Source: Xanthostigma xanthostigma (taxonomy: Eukaryota; Arthropoda; Insecta; Raphidioptera; Raphidiidae). Taken from it: a stretch of DNA of 64,000 bases. Of the stretch, positions 32,034 to 42,994 are shown in pieces. A program made the position numbers and the translations under genes. Location: positions 6,386,001-6,450,000 of the forward strand of contig OY754473.1 of NCBI GenBank assembly GCA_963575645.1, written 5' to 3'. The notes under the pieces were generated by a model. It searched no databases and had not been told where the DNA came from. It worked only from the letters and a program-made list of their open reading frames with translations. The number at the start of each line of letters is the position of its first letter. Positions within the stretch are counted from its first letter, which is position 1.

Positions 32034-32457
32034 TAAGCGAGCGTAAACTAATTTCGGCAGCTCGGTGTCAATAAAATCGTTAACACCCTGTAGCCTCGTT
32101 ACTTGGCCAATGTACAACCCAATTATTTCTCGCATCGATCGATGGCTATCAGATAATTATCGCTTATCGATAGCCCGGCTTCTTCGCGATATCTGATCAC
32201 AAATTAAACATTTTTGTAATCGAATCTTCGGGCTATAAATTGTTAAGTAATCGTTTTTTTCTCTGAATTTTGTTAAACACTTCTCTTTAGTGTCGTGCTC
32301 CAGTGTAAAAAGTGGTAACACTTTTGACATAGTTGCGTTTGCTATACAAAAGTGTGAGATACACTGACCTTGCGATATATATCACGTATCATTTATCTGT
32401 CTTGTAGTGCGCATCACAAAAATTCCTACTAGTACTTATCTAAAATTTCAAATGCTT
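32034..32457. other. unassigned stretch
   Basis: AACACCCTGTA at about 32080 resembles the end of another Tc1/mariner-type element. No partner is identified. Confidence 0.3.
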
Positions 32458-33163
32458 CTAGCTCAGTTATAGACGGAGAGCTGGCTACAGAGAAAATGGG
32501 TGAGTCGGTGCAGAGCTGAAAGTTTGCAGAATAATAGGAGATAGTACAAGTACCTAAGTAGGGAAAAAATTGCCAGAAGGCTAGGCGGAAGATAAAGAGC
32601 CGCCAGAAGGCGCTAATGTTGCGAAAAATCAGTGCACTTCTGGCAATTTCTATATTTATTCTGTAATTCAAAACTAGATTATGTATTATATATATTATAC
32701 ATTATATAGTTATAAGGACATACTGAAAATTCAAACATGATATAATAATTACATTCGACAAATATTCAAAATTATTAATGTCATTTTGATAGAAATAAAA
32801 TTAGATAAATTAATAAAATTACGTTGTTATAATAATGTAATTTTATTAATGAAAATATATGACGATTAATTTTATTTCTATCAAAATGACATTAATAATT
32901 TTGAATATTTGTCGAATGTAATTATTATATCATGTTTGAATATATTATAATATATAATCTAGTTTTGAATTACAGAATAAGTATAGAAATTGCCAGAAGT
33001 GCACTGATTTTTCTCAACATTATAGCGCCTTCTGACGGCTCTTTATCTTCCGCCTAGCCTTCTGGCAATTTTTTCCCTACTTACTTTTACTATCTCCTAT
33101 TATTCTGCAAATTTTCAGCTCTGCACCGAGTCACCCATTTTCTCCGTAGCCAGCTCTTAGCCA
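32458..33163. mobile_element. 0.7-kb foldback element
   Basis: Arms of about 350 bp mirror each other around about 32820. GCTAGGCGGAAGATAAAGAG (near 32580) is mirrored by CTCTTTATCTTCCGCCTAGC (near 33040), and CATTTTGATAGAAATAAAAT near 32783 is mirrored near 32870. Ends lie near AGAGCTGGCTAC and GTAGCCAGCTCT. No coding sequence. Confidence 0.75.
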
Positions 33164-33695
33164 TTAGGATATATGTTCATTAGACACTTTTGACCTGAAA
33201 TCACCCCAGCAACGCAGTCCCAGGCTATGGCACTCATGTCGTGGGGACACCCTGTATAAATTAAGTGTTTTTACGGCATCAATTTTTCAGCGAAAAAAAC
33301 ACAAGACAAATGTACTTCACGTGGATTCCTGAGCGGTATACCATAAATGGCGCTATCTGTACATTCAGAGTTGATAAAACGAGCACAAGTTGAAGATCGC
33401 TATCTGAAAATTAATAATAATCTTTCGCTTTAACGGTGCAAAGAATAAATCGAATCGCTATACGGTTAGTACTGTTTACGGAGTACTTGTACAAAAAAAT
33501 ACTCCGGTTTTTATGAGATCATCGAAAACTTCATCACCAATCATTGACCACAACTTGTTTTCGCTTTCATTTATATACGTAATCTAATATTTGTTTACTG
33601 TTTGCCAAATAGAAAATACGCGCTGACATTGCGCTTCAAATAACAATGACTTGAGTCCAATCCAATGTCAGCTTTTTAGTCGAAGATATTAATTA
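33164..33695. other. unassigned stretch
   Basis: CACCCTGTATAA at 33249 is again a Tc1/mariner-end-like word without a partner. No gene. Confidence 0.35.
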
Positions 33696-34491
33696 TCTAT
33701 ATACCAATATATAAAGCTGAAGAGTTTGTTTGTTTGTTTGAACGCGCTAGTCTTAGAAACTAATGGTTCGAATTGAAAATTTTTTTCTTGTTGGATAGCC
33801 CATTTATCGAGCAAGGCTATAGGCTATAATATAATATTACTCTACGACTAATTGGAGCGGAACATAAATGAAAAATGTTGCAAGATGTGTCTCAAAATTA
33901 GTCCGTCCGACAAATATTATTAGGTGAAATGCCTTAACTAAATATTGCAATTGTAGCGGCTTACGTTCACAAGCCCGGGTAGCTCAGTCGGTAGAGCATG
34001 AGACTCTAAATGCTAGGGTCCTGGGTTCAAGCCCCACGTTCGCCGAATATATACCTATATTTTTTTTTTTTTTTTATTTAGAATAGAAAATACAGAGGAA
34101 AAAAAATACAATATATAAACAAACAAAGAAAGAAGAAAAACAAGAGAATAAAAAAACTAGTGCATCAACGAATATAGTTTTATTTTCTACATTGCTTTCT
34201 TCTAAGGTTTACATTTCAATTTTTTAAAATTTTATTACGACTAATTAAAATTAAATAAATCTAATTAATAGCTCAATTGAAATCTGTTACAACTATAGGC
34301 ACCTATATATAAAAATAATTTTCCTACAGTGTTTTCAATTAAATATTTATTATATTAAAGAAATTTATTACTTAAAAAAAGTATAAATACTGCTTTTTAA
34401 CGACAAAAACTTTTGAACGGTAACGCCGATCATTATGAAGTTTGGACACAGCATTCATCTCGGTAAACTAAGATGAATGTGCGTACTCATG
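33696..34491 (+). mobile_element. Helitron-A with tRNA-Lys-like sequence, copy 1
   Basis: The 5' end TCTATATACCAATATATAAA follows a host A. The interior matches Helitron-A through GGATAGCCCATTTATCGAG, GAACGGTAACGCCGATCATT and AAGATGAATGTGCGTACTCA. Similarity then stops at 34491, before the CCGGG hairpin and CTAG end, so the 3' terminus is lost. The central 490 bp, absent in the copy at 19685, holds a tRNA-Lys-like sequence (33973-34045) and an AT-rich segment. Confidence 0.8.
33973..34045 (+). pseudogene. tRNA-Lys-like sequence in a Helitron
   Basis: The first 34 bases closely match eukaryotic tRNA-Lys(CUU): acceptor GCCCGGG, A box TAGCTCAGTCGGTAGAGC, then TGAGACTCTAAA. The T-arm reads CTGGGTTCAAGCCCCAC. 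The 3' acceptor strand (GTTCGCC) no longer pairs with GCCCGGG, the anticodon stem has mismatches, and the loop CTCTAAA would read CUA rather than CUU. It is probably a non-functional tRNA. The two other tRNA-bearing Helitron copies have it at the same internal position and orientation. Confidence 0.75.
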
Positions 34492-34850
34492 TTCCGACGA
34501 AGCGCTATTTCAGAGCCTCAATTTAAGTTCAAACAGTTTTGCACACAGACAAGTGTTAAGGTATATCAACGCTAATATATTATTATATTGCTTTAATGTC
34601 TTTCGGACTGAAAGTAGGCAAACTTGCTGCCTTATAAGGACACATTCGCTTACCGGATCACTGACTGACTGACTTACTGACTGACACGCGCTATACAAAC
34701 GGCCTTGTGCCTGTCCGCGCACTACTCCAAACTCATTCGCATCGGCGTCTTTACCGCGGCTTCACTCGCGGACACGCCACCTACCGTATCTTAGTCGAAG
34801 ATCCCGCGGTTTCAAAATTGCGATTTTTTAAGTGAAAACTTCTTTAGCGG
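34492..34850. other. unassigned stretch
   Basis: Contains a run of GACTGACTGAC-like words near 34665-34685. No gene; a 70-codon minus frame (34510-34722) shows no motif. Confidence 0.35.
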
Positions 34851-35234
34851 CGCTGTACACTTTTTTTGTAATGGGTAAAAAATGTTAAACTCGCGTCAGG
34901 AAAAGTAAGAACTGGGAGAGACTCTCTAAGAGTCTAAGTGATAGTAATTGCCAGATACTTTTTATACAACGTTGACATCTAGCGTTGAAATATCGTACAT
35001 AAAAATGTAATCTATGATACAAACCATTTTGTTTACAAAATTTCTTTAGCGGCGTTGTACACTTTTTTTGTAATGGGTAAAAAATGTTATACTCGCGTCA
35101 GGTTAGTAAGAACTGGGTGAGACTCTCTAAGTGATAGTAATTGCCAGATACTTTTTATACAACGTTAGACATCTAGCGTTGAAATATCGTACATAAAAAT
35201 GCAATCTATGATACAAACAATTTTATTTACAAGT
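34851..35234. repeat. 192-bp tandem duplication
   Basis: TCTTTAGCGGCG occurs at 34851 and 35043. The two units are nearly identical through GGGTAAAAAATGTTA, AATTGCCAGATACTTTTTAT and ATCTAGCGTTGAAATATCG, with one small deletion in the second. No coding sequence. Confidence 0.8.
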
Positions 35235-35349
35235 GTTGTCAATAAATAAACAATGCTTCTAAATGCAAAAAATTAAGACGATAATATTCAAGTTTTCACT
35301 TAAGCCGGCACTCCCGGAGTGCAACCCGTCTTTTTTTTAAGTTATACTT

Positions 35350-36066
35350 CTTTTGACGCGTCGTGAAAAAAATGATGACGGTGAATTTTTACCCGACTGC
35401 GGCGAAGTCAAAAAGAAGGGTTATGAATTTAGCAGTCTATGTTTGTATTTACGGATGTTCCACCGTATCGCCTAAACTAAACATCCGATTTTGATAAATT
35501 AGGTGTCAATCGATTCGTTATTATGGCCCGGGTAACATAGGCCACATTTATTTTTGAATTTTGGTCTCAGAGGGGAGCAAATTGAAAACAAACAATAATT
35601 TAAATAAAAAAATAAGTTCAAAAACTAAAACCCAACTACTGAAAAGTATGAAACAAGAAAATATTCTCATCTGAGGAGGCCCCTCTAGATGTATAGCGTG
35701 ATGCACTTTGTCCTAGAACTTATGATCGCTTACTACTGTTAAAATGTAGTTTTTTGTTAGGGTAGGTGGCATATAACCACAGCTATCCTTAGATGAGAAT
35801 AGTTTCTTGTTTCATACTTTTCAGTAGTCGGGTTTTAGTTTTTCAACTTATTTTTTTACGACTACTGCCTACAATCAAAAGGCCTGACTGTTTTTTTTTC
35901 ATAAATAATATTCAATAAACCAAATTATAACTTATTTCACGAAAAAAAATCAACGGTAGGTATCTAAGAAACCGTTTAGATACAAGGTTTTGTCTAGTTT
36001 TGCGTGTCGGGTATTTACCCAGCTACGTTCGAGACAAGATCTAAGATTCCCGCGGGTAAAAGCTAG
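35350..36066 (+). mobile_element. Helitron 3' portion, interrupted by MITE F
   Basis: Ends with CCCGCGGGTAAAAG and CTAG before T, a Helitron-type 3' end. Upstream it holds GGCCCGGGTAACATAGGCC, also present inverted near 12540-12560. ATGATGACGGTGAATTTTTA near 35370 recurs near 55860. The 5' limit is uncertain. MITE F (35611-35853) lies inside. Confidence 0.5.
35611..35853. mobile_element. foldback MITE F, copy 2
   Basis: Same arms as the copy at 12205 (AAACTAAAACCC, ACTGAAAAGTATGAAACAAG, and inverse). The loop includes TAGATGTATAGCGTGATGCA. Confidence 0.7.
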
Positions 36067-36726
36067 TATTGCGGCGCTTTTAATTATAAAATAAATTTAC
36101 TCTTTAAAATAATACGTAAAGCTTTGTAAACAAAACAATTTAAAAGATTTTTTTGCTGTAAAAGGCGACTTCTTAATTAGAATATTTTACTGACAATAAA
36201 GGTTTTAATTACTTGAATATAATTTTTATAACAAAATATTAATAAAGAAACAATTTCACGACGTTGCGTTGAATTCTCGTTATTTTTACAATATGGCGAC
36301 CATTAAAAACGGAATGTTGAAAAATTTGCATAACCTTCTTTCTTTTCAAATTTACAATAATGTCTAAGAAAAAAAAAACAACAAACTGTGTTCGGATTCT
36401 TTGAAAAAAAAAATTTAATGTGTCAACATTTTAATGCAGATTTTGTCACCTTTAAAAACATTATCATATTTTTGTTGATTTATGATTTATCTGACAGGTC
36501 TTCAGAATTTGTTGAACGTTCAATTCCTCTATTACAAGCCCCCAGTTCGCAGGTTCTAATCCAAGACCTGTTAAAAATATCAATTATTTTTTTATCATTT
36601 CTCATGAATAAACACTATTTTTTTTGTTACTCTTAATTGCAAACATGAGTATTGAAAACTCCATATGTTGACGTAGAAGACCAGTCACACTTCTTTGTTT
36701 ATAGAAAAAGATGTATATAAAATATC
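36067..36726. other. unassigned stretch
   Basis: AT-rich. The frame at 36388-36636 shows no family motif. No repeat recognised. Confidence 0.4.
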
Positions 36727-37047
36727 ATATATATTTAATAACTTCTATATTGCTAGTGGCCGTAAGTGGCCCATGAAGTGAGACAGCAAATTACTGTTTT
36801 TCTACCTCTTTCTTTTTACTTGACCCTCTGTGCGCAAGTGTCGCGTCTGTAGGGGGGCAATAATTAGGAAGTGGAATGGAGCAAGTCATCTCCCTTTCAC
36901 AGCTTAGTTCCATGTGCAAACTAACGCGCATCCATTCACGGACATGCGCATGAAACTCAGAGTATAATAAGTGATATGTCTGCACTGTAGTGTTTAAGTC
37001 TTTCTCCCGATCTTTGCTAGCAATATAGAGGGTATTAAATATATGAT
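36727..37047. mobile_element. TIR element, ~320 bp
   Basis: The left end ATATATTTAATAACTTCTAT continues ATTGCTAG. The right end read inversely is ATATATTTAATACCCTCTAT, then ATTGCTAG. TIR of about 28 bp with two differences. The interior is GC-richer with a minus-strand frame of 64 codons (36791-36985), not recognised. Superfamily unknown. Confidence 0.65.
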
Positions 37048-37568
37048 AATTATCTTCTTAGTTGTTCGTTTTCAATTTGACAGAGCAGTGGGCGTGACGT
37101 AGTAGATCTTGTCAGCCAATCACAGGTTGAGCGTTGTCTATACGTCACAATTCTATGTTAAAAATTCCACTTTTGTACAAAAAAACTTACGAAAAATTCT
37201 CAAAAAAATTGTTTCATAATTTATTTATAATGTGGATTCGGAGCTGAAACAAAAATGTGAGACACTAGGCTCGGATAATCTTAGCAATTGCTGTCTTTGT
37301 AATTTTGTCAAATGATTTATTAACATGGTTTCTAATAAATTTATTTTCAAGGTGTAAAATGTTATCACTTTATAAAATACCGACCGTAAAAAATGTTTTC
37401 CGTGAAGTGTAAATTAGTCACAAAAAAATTAATTATAAAAATATTTCGGAACCTTTTAATCAAGAATATATTTTCACGGTGTAAAAACAAAGCCGTTTAA
37501 GTCGAAATTGAGGTAAAATAAAATTATCTAGTTTCGAAACGTTATTCAACGTTTATTTAAAAAGCGAA
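37048..37568. other. unassigned stretch
   Basis: About 37085-37150 is GC-richer and contains GTGACGTAG and CAGCCAATCACAG, which resemble CRE and CCAAT words but have no gene nearby. Otherwise nothing. Confidence 0.3.
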
Positions 37569-37578
37569 CTGAACAATC

Positions 37579-37821
37579 ATAGGCGTAGCAATGATTTTAT
37601 TCTAGGGGGGCCAAATGTTCAACTCTACCTGCCACTTATACATAATTTGAAAACTGTTCATGTAGAAGCGAAATCGATCAACGCATGACTTTCTGGAGAA
37701 ATTTCACGACAAAGAAAATATGTAGATTTTATTGTAGATTTTATCTTGTTAATTGTACAATTAATATTGTAGGGTGGGCCGGGTGGACCTGCCCCCCCCC
37801 CCCCGTCTTGCTACGCCAATG
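37579..37821. mobile_element. hAT MITE
   Basis: Ends ATAGGCGTAGCAA and TTGCTACGCCAATG are inverted. TGAACAATC is duplicated at 37570-37578 and 37822-37830 (8-9 bp). G-rich and C-rich runs lie just inside. The end sequence resembles the 3' end of the hAT remnant at 51200-51255. Confidence 0.8.
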
Positions 37822-37933
37822 TGAACAATCCAGCTCGTAAAAACGGTTTTCTGTAGTAACGCAGCCACTTCGAACCAAACGAAATTTATTAATCGACGCA
37901 TATTTTAGATATAAATAATTAGACTTCAAATTT

Positions 37934-38818
37934 TTGATTAACGTCTGAATAGAAACTCTTCAAATAAATAAAATTGTTGACCAATTTTTTTCAGACTATA
38001 TATTGACAAAAAATAAAATTATAAATCAATATTACAAAAGATGACCTTTCGATCCGGGTTTGGATCTTTTTCAGAAATAATCTAAAAAATATAAAAATTA
38101 ATTAGTATATATCTACTTATTTTATAATCAAATGAAGTTAATTAATTATCGAAACGTCATCTTTTGTAATATTGATTTATAATTTTATTTTTTGTCAATA
38201 TATAGCAGAGCTCCCCAAACTTTTTTGTCTCGTAGATCACTTGTCATGTTTTTCGGTTTTGGTTAAACCCCCTGCTTATCTGATATTGACTTTATTTTTT
38301 ATTTTTTATTATTGATTTTTTGCAAATTCATTAATTTCAACTGTATTTTTGACAACCGGTATAGTGCTACTCACTTTGAACGATTTAAATTTATAACGGT
38401 AGTGAAATTTGTGTGAAATGTTTAGTTTTATACATTTATTAATTAGATTTAAATTAAACGAATCAAATTAAAATTTACTTTCTGTTACATAAAATAACTA
38501 AGCAAAAAATAAATGCTTTTAGTGTGAGGGATGAACCTGATGCTTTAATAATACATTTTCAACATTTGGCATCAATTTAGTTAGATTTAATCTTAAATCT
38601 TTTCGGTTAACGATGTCCAGTTTGTTTCTTTTTTTCTTAGGAGATTCACTATCTTTGACCCCCCATTTTCGTTTCATGAACCCCCAATTTTTTTTCCCAC
38701 TGACATGAACCCCTTGCAAGTTGTCGTGACCCCTGGGGGTCGATATAGACCACTTTGGGAATCACTGATATATACCTAGTCTGAAAAAAATTGGTCGACA
38801 ATTTTATTTATTTGAACA
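37934..38818 (-). mobile_element. foldback D, copy 3, split by a hAT element
   Basis: Begins TTGATTAACGTCTGAATAG, the outer end. Arms carry TTGACAAAAAATAAAATTAT and its inverse, and the loop is CCGGGTTTGGATC. The right arm is interrupted at TCAATATATAG (38205) and resumes at CTAGTCTGAAAAAAATTGG (38775). Confidence 0.7.
38206..38767. mobile_element. hAT non-autonomous element inside foldback D
   Basis: Ends CAGAGCTCCCCAAAC and, inverted, CAGTGATTCCCAAAGTGG. The flanks ATATATAG and ATATATAC match at 7 of 8 bases. CATGAACCCC and TGACCCCTGGGGGTC words near the right are typical of a widespread hAT group. No transposase. Confidence 0.8.
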
Positions 38819-39532
38819 AATAATTAGAAATTTTAATAATTTATTTCAGATAAATATTAAAACAGCGATCAAGATATATACTACATTTTTTGCACGTACC
38901 TCCCATAAAATAGCTGATTTTTATCCAATTTTTCGCTTTACAAGCAAGGAAAGCAAGTATTTAATAGACGGATGTCCAAAAAATACATTAAGAAATTTAA
39001 CTGAAAATAAAAAAAAAATCAACGTAAGTGATTTTGGCCTTTCGGGCACTGATTCGGATCTGGTCATTAATTTCGTAATAAATCCTCATTTCAAGGTGTT
39101 AGGACTGTATTTGGTAAGAGGATTTATTTTCAACAAATCAAGCGAACAAACCTGCCGAGAATGTTTGTAAATTAATTAAAAAGTGTAGGCAAATAAAAAC
39201 GTCCACGATAATCTGACAGAGGAAGCCAGCCAATTTTACGATTGTCCGAGCGCATAGTTCGTTAGTGTTTTGACAGCAAGTATGTTGTTATTGTATAAAA
39301 ATACAATTAATTCTATAGTCCGACCCACAAAACTTTGTGTGACGTCACGAAAAAACACCAAAATACATCGATATTTGACTTATTATGGCCATACGTCAAA
39401 TATCGATGTAGTTATTTATTCGGTTCAATAATCCATTCCTCCCAATAAATAGCTATTATTCAATTCAGTAAACATAATCTATCTATCTAATCAGGGGGCA
39501 CAATAGTGTCCCCGCCAAATCAAACAATGCTG
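38819..39532. other. unassigned stretch with two small hairpins
   Basis: 39366-39409 forms a perfect 14-bp stem (CATCGATATTTGAC with its inverse) around a 16-base loop. 39494-39514 forms GGGGCAC...GTGTCCCC. No gene recognised. Confidence 0.45.
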
Positions 39533-39860
39533 TATAGTACGCGCCACGGATCTAAAAGGTTCGGAAGCTACTCACAAACAGGGTCGCAAAGGCACATTTT
39601 AGAGCCGCTGTGACTCCCACCACCTCCCAGCTACCTGCACGGAACGTGCTCTCGTCGGTGATTGGCCGTGATCGCTCGTTGCCTTTGTCACTTGTCGCTT
39701 TCCTGCTTTTAAAGTACAGTCGAGTACGCTATTGTCAAGTTGTTATTGCTATTTTAGTTTTGTTGAGTTGCGAGTTTGTAGTTTTTCAACAGACTGTACA
39801 ATCGCAAGCCCGCATTCGCATCTAACTTCCGAGCCTTTTAGATTCGTGGCGCGTACTATA
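39533..39860 (+). mobile_element. MITE-A, copy 4
   Basis: TIRs TATAGTACGCGCCACGGATC and inverse; interior in the same orientation as copy 1. Confidence 0.87.
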
Positions 39861-39879
39861 CCATCCTTTTCTTAAAGCG

Positions 39880-40776
39880 ACCGAGCGGGGTGGCGTATAG
39901 CGGTGAGAGCACTCGGGAGGTACCGGGTTCGAATTCCGGCGGGGGAAGATGTGGCTGGGACTTTTTCCTGCTGTCTCTCGCCGAGAAACGGTAATTACTG
40001 TACCGGCCATCTTGTTGAGGTTTCCCTCAATAATAGGTCATATGCATAAAACTCCAAATTGGTTAAAATTTTTATTTCGAAATATATTTTAGTTCTTGAT
40101 CATAACGTAATGGTTATTTTATTAATCTAATCACTGAAAAAAATACAAATAATAAAAAATAAATGTAGAAAATAAGCGCTACTTTCGAATTTTCAAAACG
40201 CATCGTGACGTCAGAGTATATATCAACAACAGTTTTCATGACGACTGTGTCGTCTCACAGTAAGATTATGTCAGTATTTAGAGAAAACAACAAATAAACT
40301 TCATTTAGAACATTGACAATTTGACATCAAGGTTGGCATGCATCGTATATCATGACGTCACATAAGCCCGCGAACATGGCCGATTGTTTAAACTGTCTAT
40401 TTTTGAATGTGGAATTTAATATTTTTTTTCTTATGATAATATTACATTTTTAAATGATTATCAATTTTTTTCCGTATTATGGTTGACTAAATAATCTATT
40501 AAAAATATAAAAAAAAATCATGCATATGACCTATTCCAGATAAATATCGAGATGGTCCCTTATTCAAGGCCATGGCCGATTACCTGTCAAACTTCTATGC
40601 TCAAAATTTGCCTACCTTATCCTAATTTCCTAAAAATTCGTTCATTCGCCCATTGCTATTAATTAAGTTGAAGTTTAAAAATTGTAGAAAATAACGGGAA
40701 GTGTGGTAGAAAAAAAAATAGTAATGTTATGACATAAAGTCGAGAAACGGACGTTAAGCGCATTATTATTATTATT
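39880..40776 (+). mobile_element. SINE-C, copy 3, split by a MITE
   Basis: Head CCGAGCGGGGTGGCG with A-box region and B box GGTTCGAATTCC (39880-39950), body to CCCTCAATAA (40033), then again from CCAGATAAATATCGAGATGG (40535) to an (ATT)n tail. The gap is filled by the TIR element 40036-40531. Target duplication not evident. Confidence 0.8.
40036..40531. mobile_element. TIR element inserted in SINE-C
   Basis: The ends GGTCATATGCAT and ATGCATATGACC are exact inverted copies flanked by TA on each side (40034-40035, 40532-40533). Size 496 bp, no coding sequence; Tc1/mariner-type MITE by target. Confidence 0.75.
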
Positions 40777-41380
40777 CGTTAGTGGGATGAAAATTTCTAA
40801 AAAACGACGGTAAATAATTGACGATACCTTTGCATAGACGCGAATACAAAAGGAAATTATTTATTTCAGGCTGTGTAAGACAGTCTTTCGACGTCATCCC
40901 GACAAACGACGAGACCGATCGCAAGTCGGCTTCCTTTAATCGTGAGGTGGTGGATATATAAAAAGCAAAGAGGCAAGTATAATTGATTTATGTGCATTGG
41001 AGTTATGTGACAACGGCTACCAACACAGATTACAGATGATAATCTCGAAACAGCTGAAGATAACGACACGTTACAAACAGCTGAATAAATTATATTACTG
41101 TTAATATATGAAGGGTTATAAGTTTTGGGGATTTCACCTCTGATCGTAAATCTACAAGCATTAAACATATTTGCATAAATGTTTATAGGTTGGGTAGAAA
41201 AAGTATTACAAAAGACAGTGTCATAACTCAATGTTAGTAGAGTACAGGTTGCCTCGTTCCGAAGCAGGATAGATAGGAAATCGTTAATGCATTACAGAAA
41301 ATCGTTCCACATAAAATGCAACATACATTGATTAATTAAAAAACTGATCCAAAATCAACAAATGTACCTATTATGAAATA
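40777..41380. other. unassigned stretch with weak exon-like signal
   Basis: TTATTTATTTCAG at 40857-40869 is acceptor-like and is followed on the plus strand by a short open frame (LCKTVFRRHPDKRRDRSQV). On the minus strand a 121-codon frame (40866-41231) covers the same DNA, with low-complexity content and no motif. TATATAAAAAGC lies at 40954-40965. Neither frame is supported as a gene. Confidence 0.25.
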
Positions 41381-41425
41381 AAAACACAGAGAATTTTTAT
41401 TTTAAAAGAAAATTCTCTGTGTTTT
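41381..41425. repeat. perfect 17-bp-stem hairpin
   Basis: AAAACACAGAGAATTTT at 41381-41397 is mirrored exactly at 41409-41425 around an 11-base loop. Confidence 0.7.
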
Positions 41426-41439
41426 AACCCCCCATGATT

Positions 41440-41859
41440 CTCGGTTAAATTGATCGAAAATAGTTTTATTTTATAGTTTAAAGGTCATTAAGAAAAAGTG
41501 TCCATGGGCGCGCATAGTCTAAAAATCAATAGATTTTTAGCTACAGATTTGTTTAGCGAGATTTTAGATATAGGAATATCCATTGAATTTACAAACACGT
41601 TCCATGTTCAACTTTTGTGCTTTTTTTTATAGAAACAGAAAAATAGTCGAAAAAGGTGTCATCCTGTATAAAATAATAATGTCATATTCGGATTCAGCGC
41701 ACTCGAAAACATATTTCTAGAGCTTAGGATTTTTTAAGATTGTTAAATTTAAATCTCGCTAAACAAAATCTATTGATTTTTAGGTTATGCGCCCATGGAC
41801 ACTTTTTCTTAGTGACCTTTAAACTATAAAATAAAACCATTTAAAACAATTTAACCGAG
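41440..41859. mobile_element. foldback MITE, ~420 bp
   Basis: Arms of about 110 bp: CTCGGTTAAATTG, TTTATTTTATAGTTTAAAGG and GTGTCCATGGGCG are each mirrored at the right end (CAATTTAACCGAG and so on). No coding sequence. Confidence 0.75.
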
Positions 41860-41902
41860 TGTCAAATCCCATAAGGTGTGTGCGGGGTTCTTTTATAATA
41901 CA

Positions 41903-42641
41903 CTAGCGGGCCCGCCCGGTTTCACCCGGGCGCAAAAGAACGACTGGGGAAGGGAGGGACATGAGTACGCACATTCATCTTAGTTTACCGAGATGAATGT
42001 TGTGTTCAAACTTCATAATGATCGGAGTTACCGTTCAAAAGTTTTTGTCTTAAAAAGCAGTATTTATACTTTTTTTAAGTAATAATTTTCTTTTAACACA
42101 ATAATTACTGTAATTAATAAAATATAATAAATATTTAATTGAAAACACTGTAGGAAAATTATTTTTATATAGTTGTAACAGTTTTCAAATGAGCTATTTA
42201 TTAGATTTATTTGATTTTAATTAGTCGTAATAAAATTTTAAAAAATTGAAATGTAAACCTTAGAAGAAAGCAATGTAGAAAATAAAAATATATTCGCCGA
42301 CGTGGGGCTTGAACCCAAGACCCTGGCATTAAGAGTCTTACGCTCGTACCGACTGAGCTATCCGGGCTTGTGAACGTGACGCGCTTATATTGCAATATTT
42401 AGTTAAGGCATATATCACCTGATAATATTTGTGGAACGGACCAATTTTGAGATACATCTTGCAACATTTTTCATTGATATTCCGCTCCAATTGGTCGGAG
42501 CGTGATATTATATAGCCTATAGCCTTTCTCGATAAATGGGCTATCCTACACAAAAAAAATTTCAATTCGATCCAGTAGTTTCTGAGATTAGCGCGTCCAA
42601 ACAAACAAACAAACTCTTCAGCTTTATATATTAGTATAGAT
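41903..42641 (-). mobile_element. Helitron-A with tRNA-Lys, copy 2 (complete)
   Basis: On the minus strand it runs from TC at 42641 (after host A) to hairpin CCCGGGTGAAACCGGG, then CGGGCCCG and CTAG at 41903 before T. It is 739 bp long, with both Helitron ends intact. A tRNA-Lys-like sequence lies at 42295-42367. AT-rich segment between the tRNA and the 3' part as in copy 1. No Rep/helicase. Confidence 0.88.
42295..42367 (-). pseudogene. tRNA-Lys(CUU)-like sequence in a Helitron
   Basis: Minus strand: GCCCGGATAGCTCAGTCGG, then a D-loop with one extra base, TAAGACTCTTAATG and GTTCAAGCCCCAC. The anticodon loop CTCTTAA gives CUU (Lys). The 3' acceptor (GTCGGCG) pairs poorly with GCCCGGA, so charging is doubtful. 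A and B boxes are near canonical, so Pol III transcription is possible. Confidence 0.75.
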
Positions 42642-42994
42642 ATAGATTATTTGTTGATTTTGGATTACATTTTTAATTAATTGAATTTGACCAATATCAT
42701 TGGTTTAACGTTGTTGATAGTCATTAATATTTCGAAGAGACGTGCGGCGTTGATTTATTGTGGCTTCATTATGAAGAATATGAAGAAGAGTAACGACTCG
42801 GCCTTTCAAAAGTTTGGGTAGACATAACCTAGATTTTAACGTTATATTAATTACAGACGATTCACCAATCCCACAAAAATAATCTACATTAAAGACGTTA
42901 AAATCGATTATACACAAATGCCGACGCAATGTACAGGTACGGACTAAGTAAAGATCATCACTAAATACAGGTTTCTTTTCTTCAAGTTGGCAAG
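42642..42994. other. unassigned stretch
   Basis: No recognised gene or repeat; a 74-codon minus frame at 42705-42929 shows no motif. Confidence 0.35.

Noticed and set aside
33973-34045. Functional tRNA gene (with a CUA anticodon that would read a stop codon)
   Set aside because: Acceptor strands do not pair, the anticodon stem has mismatches and it sits inside a transposon with similarly damaged copies.
40866-41231. 121-codon minus frame as a host gene
   Set aside because: No recognisable motif, residues typical of random AT-rich frames, and competing plus-strand signals; left as unassigned.
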